Positions 1 through 8,456 of a stretch of 64,000 nucleotides of DNA are shown here, one piece after another (positions within the stretch are counted from its first letter, which is position 1; the number at the start of each line of letters is the position of its first letter). The stretch covers positions 1 to 64,000 of the forward strand of contig NZ_KI421483.1 in NCBI RefSeq assembly GCF_000472965.1, given 5' to 3'. The notes beneath the pieces were generated by a model that searched no databases, was not told the DNA's origin, and was given only the letters and a program-made list of their open reading frames with translations. A program made the translations under genes and the position numbers. The DNA is from Bradyrhizobium murdochi. GTDB lineage: Bacteria > Pseudomonadota > Alphaproteobacteria > Rhizobiales > Xanthobacteraceae.

Positions 1-185
1 CCCGCCACCACCCCGCGCAGACTGTCGTTCCTGCTCAGCTGCGCGTAGATCAGCGCCACCAGATGATCCCAGCTCTTGAATGACTTGTCGTAGGCATCCC
101 CGCCCAGACGATCCACAACTGTCTGAAACTGCCGCCGATTGATCGGTTCAAGGAGCCTTCCAAAAATGCTATCGCGAAATCGCAT
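1..185 (-). CDS. IS4-family transposase, N-terminal part (DUF4372), runs off left edge
   Basis: The frame read from the ATG at 185 begins MRFRDSIFGRLLEPINRRQF and continues with a DKSFKSWDHLVALIYAQLS stretch. That matches the DUF4372 N-terminal domain of IS4-type DDE transposases, whose motif is a Trp/Asp-His-Leu-containing helix followed by AQLS..NSLR. About 61 codons lie inside the window; the DDE catalytic core would lie to the left. An AGAAGG ribosome-binding site sits about seven bases before the ATG. The element's own end and target duplication cannot be identified here, so whether it is intact is unknown. Confidence 0.75.
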   Translation of the reverse strand, partial: MRFRDSIFGRLLEPINRRQFQTVVDRLGGDAYDKSFKSWDHLVALIYAQLSRNDSLRGVVA

Positions 186-248
186 GCTCGGCCTTCTGTG
201 TCTCGACAACCAGAAAAGGCCGATTTGCCTCGGTCTCGCCGAGCATGC
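182..248. repeat. 11-bp perfect inverted repeat flanking the transposase start
   Basis: GCATGCTCGGC at 182-192 and its exact reverse complement GCCGAGCATGC at 238-248 enclose a 45-base spacer. The right-hand side of the left arm contains the transposase start codon and abuts its ribosome-binding site. The repeat could fold in the transposase mRNA leader and hide the start, a known way for IS elements to limit translation, or it could be part of a terminal repeat. Which of these holds is inference. Confidence 0.4.
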
Positions 249-347
249 ACCGCGACATAGTGAATCATTCCCCGGACAGCCCTGCCGCAAGCGGGACAGG
301 GAGCGCACCTTCTTCTTGGTCGCAATCAAATCTGATTTCATCATGTT

Positions 348-1109
348 CTAGCGCGGCGCCATGCGAAGCGCTGCATCGAGCCGCACCACTTCGCCGTTCA
401 AATAGGGGTTGTCGATCATGTGCAGCGCCAGCGAGGCAAACTCGTCGGCCTGGCCGAGGCGGCGCGGGAACGGGATCGAGGCGGCAAGCGAATCCTGCGC
501 TTCCTGCGGCAGGTTGGCGAGCAGCGGCGTGAGGAACAGGCCCGGCGCGATCGTCAGCACGCGAATGCCGAACTGCGCCAGTTCGCGCGCGATCGGCAGC
601 GTCATGGCGACGATGCCGCCCTTGGAAGCCGAATAAGCCGACTGACCGATCTGGCCGTCATAGGCCGCGACCGAGGCGGTCGAGATCACCACGCCGCGCT
701 CGCCGGTCGCAAGCGGCTCGAGCTTCGACATCGGAGCTGTCGCCAACCGCAGCATGTTGAACGAGCCGATCAGGTTGACCTTGATCACCTTATCGAAATC
801 GCCGAGCGCCATCGGGCCGTCCTTGCCGATCACGCGCTTGGCGACGCCGATGCCGGCGCAGTTCACCAGTACGCGCGCCGGACCATGGGCCGCCGCCGCC
901 TTGGCGATCGCGGCTTCCGCGGAGGCGGCATCGGAAACGTCGCAGATCAGGGCGACGCCGCCGATCTCGGCCGCGACGGCCTCTGCTAGGTTGGCGTTGA
1001 GATCGCAGACTGCAACCTTGGCGCCTTGCGCCGCGAGGCGGCGCGCGGTCGCCGCGCCCAATCCCGATGCGCCGCCGGTGACGATGGCGGCCTGGTCCTT
1101 CAACTGCAT
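348..1109 (-). CDS. SDR oxidoreductase, 3-hydroxyacyl-CoA dehydrogenase type 2-like
   Basis: A 253-residue classical short-chain dehydrogenase. It shows the N-terminal TGGASGLG nucleotide-binding loop (about residues 11-18), the NCAG strand motif, the YSASKGG active site (Tyr/Lys), and IAPGLFLTPLL after the catalytic helix. That pattern and length fit the type 2 hydroxyacyl-CoA dehydrogenase (HSD17B10-like) group that oxidises 3-hydroxyacyl-CoA with NAD. An AGGGAGA site precedes the ATG. It is the last gene of a minus-strand operon after a crotonase and a feruloyl-CoA synthase. A close paralogue lies at 32261-33019 in an analogous set. The exact substrate is not readable from sequence. Confidence 0.88.
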   Translation of the reverse strand: MQLKDQAAIVTGGASGLGAATARRLAAQGAKVAVCDLNANLAEAVAAEIGGVALICDVSDAASAEAAIAKAAAAHGPARVLVNCAGIGVAKRVIGKDGPMALGDFDKVIKVNLIGSFNMLRLATAPMSKLEPLATGERGVVISTASVAAYDGQIGQSAYSASKGGIVAMTLPIARELAQFGIRVLTIAPGLFLTPLLANLPQEAQDSLAASIPFPRRLGQADEFASLALHMIDNPYLNGEVVRLDAALRMAPR

Positions 1110-1143
1110 GGTGCTCTCCCTGACAAGCTTTGCGCGAATTCGG

Positions 1144-3030
1144 TTACGGCGTGATCACCTGCGCTGGTGGCACGGACGAATAGATCTCCTCGATCAGCGC
1201 ACTGCGGTTCTCCAGAACAGCGCGCTGGTTAATCGAGCCCTTGTCGGTGACCTCGCCGCGATCGATCGACAGCGGCGTATCGAGCAGCACCGCGCGCGTG
1301 ATCCGGGTCGACGATCCGGTTGCGTCCACAACGAGCTTCTTAAAGCGTTCGCGGAAGGCGGCGACGATCAGCGGATCGGACGCCGCGGTGGCCAGGTCGT
1401 CATGCGGAAGCGTTGGATTGATCAGGCGGCAACCGTCGAGGTCGAGCACCACCAGCGCCGATATTTCGTCGCGGTTGATGCCGGCAATGACGACGTCCCG
1501 CACCAGCGGCGCGCAGGCCGCGACGAAGCGCGCCCGTAACGGGCCGACGCTGACCCAGGTGCCGCTGGCAAGCTTGAAGTCCTCGCCGATGCGGCCGTCG
1601 AAATCGAAGCCGGCGCCGAAATTATCTGGATCGGCCGGCTTGAGCGCGTCGCCCATCTTGTAGAAGCCTTCCTCATCGAAGGACTTCGCCGTCATATCAG
1701 GCTGACGCCAATAGCCGGGCATCACGTTCGGGCCCTTGGCGCGAACCTCCAGCTTGCCATTATTGGGCACGAGTTTCGCATCATTACCCAACACCGGCAG
1801 CCCGACATGGCCGGAGCGGCTGGTCATCGGATTGACCGACATGAAGAACGGCGCGGTCTCGGTGGCGCCAAGGCCGGTCAGCATCGGCACGCGATAGCCG
1901 GTTTCCTGGACCGACAGTTCGTCGAGGCTGTTCCAGACGAAGGCCGACAGCGCAGCGCCCGAGAAGAACATCGCATGGAGCCGCGCAAAGAATTTTTTGC
2001 GCAAGGCTGCATCGTCGCGCAGATAGGGTAATAGCGATTCATAACCCTTGGGCACGTTGAAATAGACCGTCGGCGAAATCTCCTGGAGATTGCGCACGGT
2101 CTCTTCAATACCGCCGGGCATCGGCTTGCCTTCGTCGAGATACATCGAGCCGCCATTGTAGAGCGTCAGCCCGATATTGTGATTGCCGCCGAAGGTGTGA
2201 TTCCACGGCAGCCAATCGACGATGACCGGCGGCTCGTCCTTCAGGAACGCCAGCGTCTCACGCAGCATCACCTGATTGGCGCAGATCATGCGCTGGGTGT
2301 TGATCACGGCCTTCGGGTTGCCGGTCGAGCCCGACGTTAGCAGGAATTTGGCGATCGTGTCCGGGCCGATCGCCTCATGCGCCGCGTCGAGGCGCGGATG
2401 CAATGGCGTCGCCATCAGATCCGCAAGCGTCGTGACATCACGGCCGGGCACCGCACCGCGCGAGGCGACAATCTCGGTCCCGAACGATACATTGGCGGCG
2501 AGCGCATCGGTGAATTTCGTCGCGTCGTCGACGAACACGAGGCCGGGAGTCAACAGCTTCATCAGATAGCTGAGCTTGCCGTAGTCGCGTGATACCAGCG
2601 AATAGGCCGGCGATACCGGACAGAAGGGAATGCCGGCATAGAACGCGCCGAACGCGACGAGCGCATGATCGACCGAGTTGCCGGACAGGATGACGACCGG
2701 CTTCTCGGCCGAAAGTCCGCGCGCCAGCAGCGCAGACGCAATGTGCCGCGATAACGTCAGGAGCTCTGCATAGGTGATCTGCCGCCAGCCCCGTGCCGAG
2801 TTGCGTTCCGCCATGAAGACCCGGTCAGGCGCCGCTGCGGCCCAATGATGCAGGCGGTCGGTGATGCGCACCGGATAGTCGCGCAACTGCGCTTTCGGAC
2901 GCAGGTAGATGGTGCCGTCGTCGCGGCGCTCGACATGCACCGCGGGCGTGCCGAACGAGATCGGGCGCAGCGGATGATCGGCGCGCGCGGCTGAATCGGT
3001 CGAGGCGGACACGCTGGGCTTGGCGCTCAT
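1144..3030 (-). CDS. feruloyl-CoA synthase-like acyl-CoA ligase
   Basis: A 628-residue AMP-forming acyl-CoA ligase. The P-loop is LLTSGSTGNPKAVINTQ (about residues 231-247), and later come a GLGATETAP adenine-binding motif and a GRIGEDFKL hinge. Length and these motifs fit the feruloyl-CoA synthase subfamily, which makes CoA esters of hydroxycinnamic acids from ATP and CoA. The start codon follows the stop of the upstream crotonase with one base between them, so translation is likely coupled. A paralogue lies at 29354-31225. Ferulate or coumarate as substrate is family-level inference; other aryl acids remain possible. Confidence 0.85.
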   Translation of the reverse strand: MSAKPSVSASTDSAARADHPLRPISFGTPAVHVERRDDGTIYLRPKAQLRDYPVRITDRLHHWAAAAPDRVFMAERNSARGWRQITYAELLTLSRHIASALLARGLSAEKPVVILSGNSVDHALVAFGAFYAGIPFCPVSPAYSLVSRDYGKLSYLMKLLTPGLVFVDDATKFTDALAANVSFGTEIVASRGAVPGRDVTTLADLMATPLHPRLDAAHEAIGPDTIAKFLLTSGSTGNPKAVINTQRMICANQVMLRETLAFLKDEPPVIVDWLPWNHTFGGNHNIGLTLYNGGSMYLDEGKPMPGGIEETVRNLQEISPTVYFNVPKGYESLLPYLRDDAALRKKFFARLHAMFFSGAALSAFVWNSLDELSVQETGYRVPMLTGLGATETAPFFMSVNPMTSRSGHVGLPVLGNDAKLVPNNGKLEVRAKGPNVMPGYWRQPDMTAKSFDEEGFYKMGDALKPADPDNFGAGFDFDGRIGEDFKLASGTWVSVGPLRARFVAACAPLVRDVVIAGINRDEISALVVLDLDGCRLINPTLPHDDLATAASDPLIVAAFRERFKKLVVDATGSSTRITRAVLLDTPLSIDRGEVTDKGSINQRAVLENRSALIEEIYSSVPPAQVITP

Positions 3031-3031
3031 G

Positions 3032-3832
3032 TCAGGTCGGCTTCACCTTTGCGGTCTTGTGGTCGAGAAACGCGCGAATGCGGCGCTTGGCCTCTTTATC
3101 GCTCTGCGCCACGGTTGCCATCAAGGATTCCATCAGCAGGCCGGTTTGTGGATTGGCCTCCGCGATCATCGGCAGCGCCTGCAGCACGGCAAAATTGGTC
3201 AGCGGCGCGTTCGCCGCCACCCGTTCCGCCAGTTCCAGCGCCTTCGGCAGCGCGCCGTCGGCCTCCGTGAGATATTGCGAGAAACCATAAGACGAGCCCT
3301 CGGTCGCCGAGTAGACGCGACCGGTGAGCATCATGTCGATCATCCGCGCCACCCCGATCAGCCGCGGCAGCCGCACCGATCCGCCGCCGCCGACGAAAAT
3401 GCCGCGCTGGCCTTCGGGCAGCGCGAAATAGGCTGATGGTTCGGCAACGCGGATATGGGCGGCGCAGGCCAGCTCCAGCCCGCCGCCGATCACCGCGCCC
3501 TTTAGCGCCGCGATGACGGGAACGCGGCTATACTGGATGCGGTCGAACACCCGGTGCCACATCTGCGAATGGCGTAGGCCCTCGGTGGCGTCGTGCTCGG
3601 TCAGTTCGGACAGGTCAAGGCCGGAGGAGAAATGGTCGCCGACGCCATGGATGACCACCGCGCCTGTGCCATCAGGCAGATTGGAGAAGCAATCCTGGAT
3701 CGCAAGGATGATGCCGTCGTTGAGCGCATTGCGCTTGGCCGGACGGTTAAGCCCCACGGTCAGCACCGCGCCCTTCTGCTCGATCTTGAGCAGGTCGGAT
3801 TGACCCGCAGCGGCGGTGGAGGCGTTTCCCAT
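3032..3832 (-). CDS. crotonase / enoyl-CoA hydratase family protein
   Basis: A 266-residue crotonase-fold protein with the oxyanion-hole segments FSSGLDLSEL and ALKGAVIGGGLELA and a Glu in the ALPEGQRGIFVGGGGS region. It opens the minus-strand operon crotonase, feruloyl-CoA synthase, SDR, and probably acts on the CoA ester made by the synthase. It could be a hydratase/lyase releasing an aldehyde or a simple hydratase feeding the SDR. The presence of the SDR favours the beta-oxidative reading. A palindrome overlapping a TATAAA-like -10 region lies 28-42 bases upstream of its start. Confidence 0.82.
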   Translation of the reverse strand: MGNASTAAAGQSDLLKIEQKGAVLTVGLNRPAKRNALNDGIILAIQDCFSNLPDGTGAVVIHGVGDHFSSGLDLSELTEHDATEGLRHSQMWHRVFDRIQYSRVPVIAALKGAVIGGGLELACAAHIRVAEPSAYFALPEGQRGIFVGGGGSVRLPRLIGVARMIDMMLTGRVYSATEGSSYGFSQYLTEADGALPKALELAERVAANAPLTNFAVLQALPMIAEANPQTGLLMESLMATVAQSDKEAKRRIRAFLDHKTAKVKPT

Positions 3833-3859
3833 GAGCGACTTTAGGTCCTGCGCAGAATA

Positions 3860-3874
3860 GTTATGTTTTATAAC
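3860..3874. promoter_or_regulatory. candidate operator GTTAT-N5-ATAAC before the crotonase operon
   Basis: GTTATGTTTTATAAC lies 28-42 bases upstream of the crotonase start, and its reverse complement contains a TATAAA-like hexamer. The same 15-base pattern, GTTAT-N5-ATAAC, occurs at 8457-8471 before pobA. A repressor binding here would cover the -10 region. No regulator gene for it is visible nearby. Confidence 0.5.
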
Positions 3875-3914
3875 GATTTTGCTGGGCGGGAGTCAAGGCG
3901 GCTGACGCGATCAC

Positions 3915-4048
3915 GACACTGCCGTCGTCCCTGCGAAAGCAGGGACCCATAACCACCGCTGCTGATCGTTGAGGGAAAGTCGTCGACCATCCCCGCAAGA
4001 CAGCATCCGCCGCGGCGTATGGGTCCCTGCGTTCGCAGGGACGACGGG
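3915..4048. repeat. palindromic intergenic repeat, GTCGTCCCTGCG.. family
   Basis: GTCGTCCCTGCGAAAGCAGGGACCC with a following CATAACCACCGC on the left is mirrored by GGGTCCCTGCGTTCGCAGGGACGAC on the right, so the unit can fold into a long hairpin with an internal spacer. Further copies are at 14432-14475 and 36751-36893. No open frame with coding character runs through it. Confidence 0.7.
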
Positions 4049-4109
4049 GATGGAGATAGTCGCGCTACAAAATATGACTCCGCGATCTCGCGACGCGTTG
4101 CGCCCGAGG

Positions 4110-4599
4110 TTTGCCCTCAACTTCCCGCCCTCTCGTTCAGAGGGCGCAGGGAAGACCGGGTGCGCGCCGCACCCGCGGTCTCGTGTGCAATTGCGCATAG
4201 AAAGAACGCACACGAGCATACAGGTACAGCGGGAGCATCCCGGCCTTCCCTGCGCAATGGCTTTACGGCTTACTTCGTGCTCTTCCCGGAGAACGGCTCT
4301 TTTGCCTCCGTCGCTGCGCAAATGGCTTCACGCAACTTAACGCCAGCACCGCGGCGCCCGAACCACACGACTTCGCCGTACGCTTCCGGCGCGCAACGTC
4401 TATCACGCCATCTGCGTCCATCGCATCTCACCGCGCATTCGTGACGTGGCCGACGCCCCTCATCTGCCGTGAGACAGGCGGAGTTATGCGACTGATTTAG
4501 GTGAGAACGAAAGCGGAATATTTTTGATTCCTGGACTTGACATGATTTCTGAAAATCAGAAGTGATTTGCCCGCGGGCAGCCACAGACAAAGTCACAGC
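4110..4599. repeat. long non-coding intergenic repeat (Bradyrhizobium-type)
   Basis: This stretch carries no convincing gene. Its text (CCCTCTCGTTCAGAGGGCGC, CGGCCTTCCCTGCGCAATGG, ACGGCTTACTTCGTGCTCTT, GAAAATCAGAAGTGATTTGC) resembles a dispersed repeat I recall from many Bradyrhizobium and Rhodopseudomonas intergenic regions, often misannotated as small ORFs. The identification rests on memory, and the boundaries are approximate. It is followed without a gap by another repeat. Confidence 0.45.
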
Positions 4600-4671
4600 G
4601 TGCCCACCATCAAGCAGCGCACACGACGATCGATGGTGGGCACGTCGCTAGCGCTCCTTTGCCCACCCTAC
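4600..4671. repeat. palindromic intergenic repeat, GTGCCCACCATC family
   Basis: GTGCCCACCATC is followed by GATGGTGGGCAC and ends in TTTGCCCACCCTAC. It is the right-hand part of a repeat whose full form is GTAGGGTGGGCAAAG...GTGCCCACCATC...GATGGTGGGCAC...CTTTGCCCACCCTAC. Other copies are at 9752, 17270, 44584, 51964 and 56303, with variants at 26643 and 28005. Confidence 0.75.
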
Positions 4672-4733
4672 AACTGCGATGTCTGCGAGCTCACCCTCCC
4701 CTGGAGGGGGAGGGTCGCCGCGGCTCAAAAGCC

Positions 4734-5192
4734 TCACAACACCTGATGCACGTCGATGACGACGTGGTCGGGGTGGCGGGCGGCGGAGGCGATGAAGAGG
4801 TTTTGCATCAGCCGGTGATATTTCTCTGCGCCCGTCTCGAATCTCGGCACGGTGCGGAAATAGATCAGTTTTGGATCGACCGGCTCGCCGCGCTTGAGCT
4901 TCTGTAGCAGTTCGACCGGGCCGAAGCGCAGGCCCTTGTTCTCGACATAGACCACCGCGCCGTCGTCGGTCTCGAAGGCGTACTTTGCTTCCAGCTCGAT
5001 CAGCTCGTTCGGGCGGATGATCTGGAAGTCGGCGCCAAAGGCGCAGACCTTGCCGTTGATTTCGCCCTTCACCTCGCCGCCGATGATCGGAATGATCCGG
5101 CGCACGCCGGTGCCGATCTCGCCGGCCGAGGTCACCTCGCCGATCCGCACGGTGATGGTGAAGACGTATCTGGTCTCAAGCTGCGGGGTCAT
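4734..5192 (-). CDS. DUF3237 domain-containing protein
   Basis: A 152-residue protein that matches the DUF3237 family over its whole length, with an N-terminal LETRYVFTITVRIGE strand, the GTGVRRIIPIIGGEVKG segment, and C-terminal FRTVPRFETGAEKYHRLMQN. The fold is predicted as a small beta barrel and no reaction is established. AGGGTGA stands five bases before the ATG. It lies between the crotonase operon and the TRAP transporter on the same strand, a placement that fits an accessory role in aromatic or organic acid catabolism. Confidence 0.85.
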   Translation of the reverse strand: MTPQLETRYVFTITVRIGEVTSAGEIGTGVRRIIPIIGGEVKGEINGKVCAFGADFQIIRPNELIELEAKYAFETDDGAVVYVENKGLRFGPVELLQKLKRGEPVDPKLIYFRTVPRFETGAEKYHRLMQNLFIASAARHPDHVVIDVHQVL

Positions 5193-5226
5193 CGGATCAC
5201 CCTATTTTTACTGCGTCATAGCCGCT

Positions 5227-5331
5227 CACATCCCTCATCCTGAGGAGCCGCGGAGCGGCGTCTCGAAGGATGTAGGCCACAGACGGGGCCTCATGGTTCG
5301 AGACGCGCTTCGCGCTCCTCACCATGAGGGA
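5227..5331. repeat. palindromic intergenic repeat, CATCCTGAGGAGC family
   Basis: CCTCATCCTGAGGAGCCGCGGAGCGGCGTCTCGAAGGATG on the left and ATGGTTCGAGACGCGCTTCGCGCTCCTCACCATGAGG on the right form a long imperfect hairpin. One copy is seen in this window. It lies between the TRAP permease gene and the DUF3237 gene and may also end transcription. Confidence 0.6.
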
Positions 5332-5343
5332 GACGCAGCACGA

Positions 5344-6660
5344 CTATCCGGCCATGCGCTGCGGCAGCCACAGTGCCAGCAGAGGAAATGCGATCAGGAT
5401 CACCAGCCGGATCAAGTCCGTCACCACGAAGGGCATCACGCCACGGAAGATCGTGGAGAACGACACGTCCTTGACGACGCTCTTGATGACAAAGACATTC
5501 ATGCCGATCGGCGGAGAGATCAGGCCAAGTTCGACCGTCATCACGATGATGACACCGAACCAGATCGGATCAAAACCGAGATGCACGATCACCGGAAAGA
5601 TGATCGGCACCGTCAGGATGATCATGGCCATGGCATCCATCAGGCAGCCCAGCACCAGATACATCACCATGATCAGCGCCAGAATGCCGTAGGGACCGAG
5701 CCCGAGGCCGGTGAGCAGCTCGGTGACCTTCTGCGGGGTCTGCGTCACCGTCAGGAAATAGCCGAAGATGAGCGCGCCGATCAGCACGGTGAACACCGCG
5801 GCTGCGGTGCGGGTCGCCTGCAGTAACGAACCCAGGATCTTTTCCTTGTCCAGCCTTCCCGTCAGTATGCCAATCAGGAACGCACCGGTGGCGCCGACGC
5901 CGCCTGCCTCCGTCGGCGTAAAGCGCGGCAGAAATGGCAGGCCGTACAGCCCACCGATCACGAAGATGAACAGCAGCACCGGCGCCCAGATGTTCTTCAG
6001 GCCGGCCAAGCGCTCACGCCATTTGGTTTGCGGACCCGCCGGCAGGAAGTCCGGCCGGAACCAGCCGATCAGCGAAATCGTAAGCATGTACATCGCAATG
6101 GCGAGCAGGCCGGGGATGATGCCGGCGATGAACAGCTTGCCGATGTCCTGCTCGGTGATGATGCCGTAGACGGCGAGCACCGTCGATGGCGGCAACATGG
6201 CGCCTAACGTGCCGCCGGCCGCGATCACGCCGGTTGCAAAGGATTGCGGATAGCCATAGCGCCGCATTTCCGGATAGGCGACGGCCGAGAACGTCGCGGC
6301 GGTCGCCACTGACGAGCCGCAGATTGCGGCAAAACCGCCGCAGGCCCCGACGGTAGCAATGCCAAGCCCGCCGCGCAGATGCCCGACAAAGCCGTTGGCG
6401 GCGCGGAACAGTTCGCGGCTCATGCCGGAATTGCTGACGAACGCGCCCATCAAGAGGAACATCGGAATCACGCCGAAGGTGTAGTCGGTCACCGTGCGCA
6501 TCGAGGTCTGGCCGACCATCTTGAGCGCCGGCGTGAAGCCGACCAGATAACCGAAGCCGCAGACGCCGACGAGGCCCATCGCCATGCCGACCGGCACGCG
6601 CAGCAGCATCAGCACGAAGAGCGCGACAAATCCCAGGACCGCGACGGTATCGGTGGTCAT
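5344..6660 (-). CDS. TRAP transporter large permease (DctM)
   Basis: A 438-residue, strongly hydrophobic protein with about a dozen membrane segments. Family signatures include a GVFALLML-type start, PMFLLMGAFVSNSGMSRELF, GGTLGAMLPPSTVLAVYGIITE and ELGLISPPIGMNVFVIK. In this family the large permease moves substrate using the sodium gradient after delivery by the periplasmic binding protein. It sits six bases after the small permease stop, with a ribosome-binding site overlapping that stop. The three genes 8271-5344 form one dctPQM operon. Confidence 0.93.
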   Translation of the reverse strand: MTTDTVAVLGFVALFVLMLLRVPVGMAMGLVGVCGFGYLVGFTPALKMVGQTSMRTVTDYTFGVIPMFLLMGAFVSNSGMSRELFRAANGFVGHLRGGLGIATVGACGGFAAICGSSVATAATFSAVAYPEMRRYGYPQSFATGVIAAGGTLGAMLPPSTVLAVYGIITEQDIGKLFIAGIIPGLLAIAMYMLTISLIGWFRPDFLPAGPQTKWRERLAGLKNIWAPVLLFIFVIGGLYGLPFLPRFTPTEAGGVGATGAFLIGILTGRLDKEKILGSLLQATRTAAAVFTVLIGALIFGYFLTVTQTPQKVTELLTGLGLGPYGILALIMVMYLVLGCLMDAMAMIILTVPIIFPVIVHLGFDPIWFGVIIVMTVELGLISPPIGMNVFVIKSVVKDVSFSTIFRGVMPFVVTDLIRLVILIAFPLLALWLPQRMAG

Positions 6661-6666
6661 CCCGCC

Positions 6667-7176
6667 CTACTCCACGGTCTTGATCTTGGCGTCATGGATG
6701 TCTTCCGGATGGAAGACCAGACGCCAGGTGCGGATCGCGATCAGAAGCACCGCGGCGGCGTCGCCTGCCCAGGCGATCGCGAAGAACGGCCAGGTTGGCA
6801 TATGCACTTCATACGTCAGGACGTTATCGTTGTAGGTGCCGCGCACCTTGTCGAACAGGGTATAGGTCTGCACGGTGACGACGAACAGCAGCACCAGTGT
6901 TGCGAACACGTCGATGATGCGCTGGTATCTCGGGCCGACATTGGCCCAGATCAGATCGACCGTGATATGGCCGCCGCGATAGCTGGTGGCCGCGATGCCC
7001 CAGAAGATCAGGATGCCGAGCAGCATGCGCCCGATGTCGAAGGAATCGGGGATCGCATAGTTGAAGGTGTTGCGCAGCAGGACGCCGATGAAGATGTTGA
7101 GCGCAACGATGCCGACAAAGCCGGCCGCGATCCATTCGATCGTGTCAATGAAACGATCCATCCACGCGCGATTCAT
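6667..7176 (-). CDS. TRAP transporter small permease (DctQ)
   Basis: A 169-residue protein with four predicted membrane helices (around residues 10-35, 48-65, 90-110 and 130-150). The DctQ pattern RNTFNYAIPDSFDIGRMLLG is followed by GGHITVDLIW. It forms the membrane complex with the large permease encoded immediately downstream. A CGGAG site precedes the ATG. It lies 78 bases after the binding-protein gene. Confidence 0.92.
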   Translation of the reverse strand: MNRAWMDRFIDTIEWIAAGFVGIVALNIFIGVLLRNTFNYAIPDSFDIGRMLLGILIFWGIAATSYRGGHITVDLIWANVGPRYQRIIDVFATLVLLFVVTVQTYTLFDKVRGTYNDNVLTYEVHMPTWPFFAIAWAGDAAAVLLIAIRTWRLVFHPEDIHDAKIKTVE

Positions 7177-7254
7177 GTCCGCTCCGAACGGCTGGCAATG
7201 GCAGGGAGGAGGCGGCGGCAGGAGATCCCTGCCGCCGGCAAGAGCGCTTGCGTT

Positions 7255-8271
7255 CTACTGCGCGAGCGCGTTGTACTTGGTGAGCGAGGCCTTGAGCTCG
7301 GCCAACGCCGCGTCCGGGTCGCCGCCATTCTTCTTGACGCTCTCGCCCCAGGTCTTGACCAGCGGCTCGGCCGCCTTCTTCCATTGCGCGGTCTGCTCCG
7401 GCGTCAGCTTATAGACCTCGTGACCCGACATCGCCTTGATCTTCTCGACGCCGGCATCCTCATACTTGCCCCAGGGTTCGCCGACGCGGCCGGCGGCTTC
7501 CGTGTTGCAATTGTTGTCGATCGCCTTCTTTTGCTTGTCGGACATCTGGTTGTACTTGTCCTTGTTCATCACGAAGGCAAAGGTCGTGACGTAGATCGGC
7601 GCTTCGATGTGATACTTCGTCACCTTGTCGATGCCGAACAGCACGACCGACCCCCACGGGAAGGTAACGGAGTCGGCGACGCCGCGTTCGATGATGTCGC
7701 GGACCTCAGGCGCCGAGGACTGCACGTTGGTGCCGCCGAGCTGGGTGACGAAATTCGCCATGGTGGCGTGGGCGGGCCGGACCTTCATGCCCTTGATGTC
7801 ATCGGGCGTGACGATTTTCTTCGTCCGGGAATGGAAAGTCGACGGCGAATGGATGAAGGCCAGGCAGAACTTGACGTCCTTCATCTCCTTCTCGGCATAT
7901 TTGCGATACCAGGCGTCGAGCGCCATCGAGCCGCCCTTGGCGTCCGACATCAGGAAGGGCAATTCACCGGCGCCGATCAGTGGAAACCGCCCCGGCTGAT
8001 AGCCCGGGTTGATGTAGGTGACATCGGCGATGCCGTCGCGCGCCATGTCGTAATGATCGAATGCCTTGCCGAGCTGCTGCGCCGGGAACACCTTGGACTT
8101 GATGGTGCCGCCGGATTCCTTCTCGACCGCCGCACCCCATTCCTCCAGCGCCTTCTGCAGCGGATGCGAGGCCGGCACCCAATGCGACAGCTTCAGTTCG
8201 AAGGTTTTTTCCTGCGCCAGCGCAGGCGTCACGCTGGCGGCCAGCAGCATCGCCAGAAATGCTTTCCTCAT
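7255..8271 (-). CDS. TRAP transporter periplasmic solute-binding protein (DctP)
   Basis: A 338-residue DctP-family protein with a cleavable signal peptide (MRKAFLAMLLAASVTPALA). The ATG at 8271 is preferred over one seven codons upstream because GGAGAGG stands six bases before it. The family's ligand-binding Arg lies in GMKVRPAHATM. The cluster is divergent from pobA and next to a feruloyl-CoA synthase operon, so an aromatic acid such as a hydroxybenzoate or hydroxycinnamate is a reasonable guess for the ligand. The ligand itself is not shown by sequence. Confidence 0.92.
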   Translation of the reverse strand: MRKAFLAMLLAASVTPALAQEKTFELKLSHWVPASHPLQKALEEWGAAVEKESGGTIKSKVFPAQQLGKAFDHYDMARDGIADVTYINPGYQPGRFPLIGAGELPFLMSDAKGGSMALDAWYRKYAEKEMKDVKFCLAFIHSPSTFHSRTKKIVTPDDIKGMKVRPAHATMANFVTQLGGTNVQSSAPEVRDIIERGVADSVTFPWGSVVLFGIDKVTKYHIEAPIYVTTFAFVMNKDKYNQMSDKQKKAIDNNCNTEAAGRVGEPWGKYEDAGVEKIKAMSGHEVYKLTPEQTAQWKKAAEPLVKTWGESVKKNGGDPDAALAELKASLTKYNALAQ

Positions 8272-8317
8272 CGGCATCCTCTCCCTCGGCACGCGGGCTG
8301 TTCGATCGCCCGACCCT

Positions 8318-8332
8318 GTTAATTAACATGTT
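8318..8332. promoter_or_regulatory. palindromes GTTAATTAAC / AACATGTT before dctP
   Basis: GTTAATTAAC (8318-8327) and AACATGTT (8325-8332) are perfect palindromes overlapping by three bases, 47-61 bases upstream of the dctP start. The wider TTAGATAACATGTTAATTAA on the minus strand is an imperfect 20-base palindrome. The AT-rich site in an otherwise GC-rich region suggests an operator for the transporter operon. Confidence 0.4.
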
Positions 8333-8456
8333 ATCTAACTCGCCCGCCTTTTCAAGGCGAACGTTCAGCCGCGGCGTCTCCTCTTCCCCTGGTCGCCACG
8401 TGCACCGCCGCGAAGTACATTGATACTGTTTCGCGCCAATGTCCTTTGCCAAAACC

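Noticed and set aside
50..325. 91-codon minus-strand open frame over the transposase start
   Set aside because: It reads the same DNA in another phase; the frame starting at 185 gives the DUF4372 motif.
1144..3832. Assigning the first operon as ferulate to vanillin conversion
   Set aside because: The crotonase could be a hydratase/lyase, but no vanillin dehydrogenase or demethylase is present and an SDR follows, so the beta-oxidative alternative stands.
4019..4596. Open frames of 108-141 codons in the long repeat
   Set aside because: They overlap in both strands inside dispersed repeat sequence and show no protein-like conservation.
6379..8322. 647-codon plus-strand open frame
   Set aside because: It is antisense to the complete dctPQM operon, has His/Arg/Asp-rich low-complexity composition typical of high-GC shadows, and no family motif.
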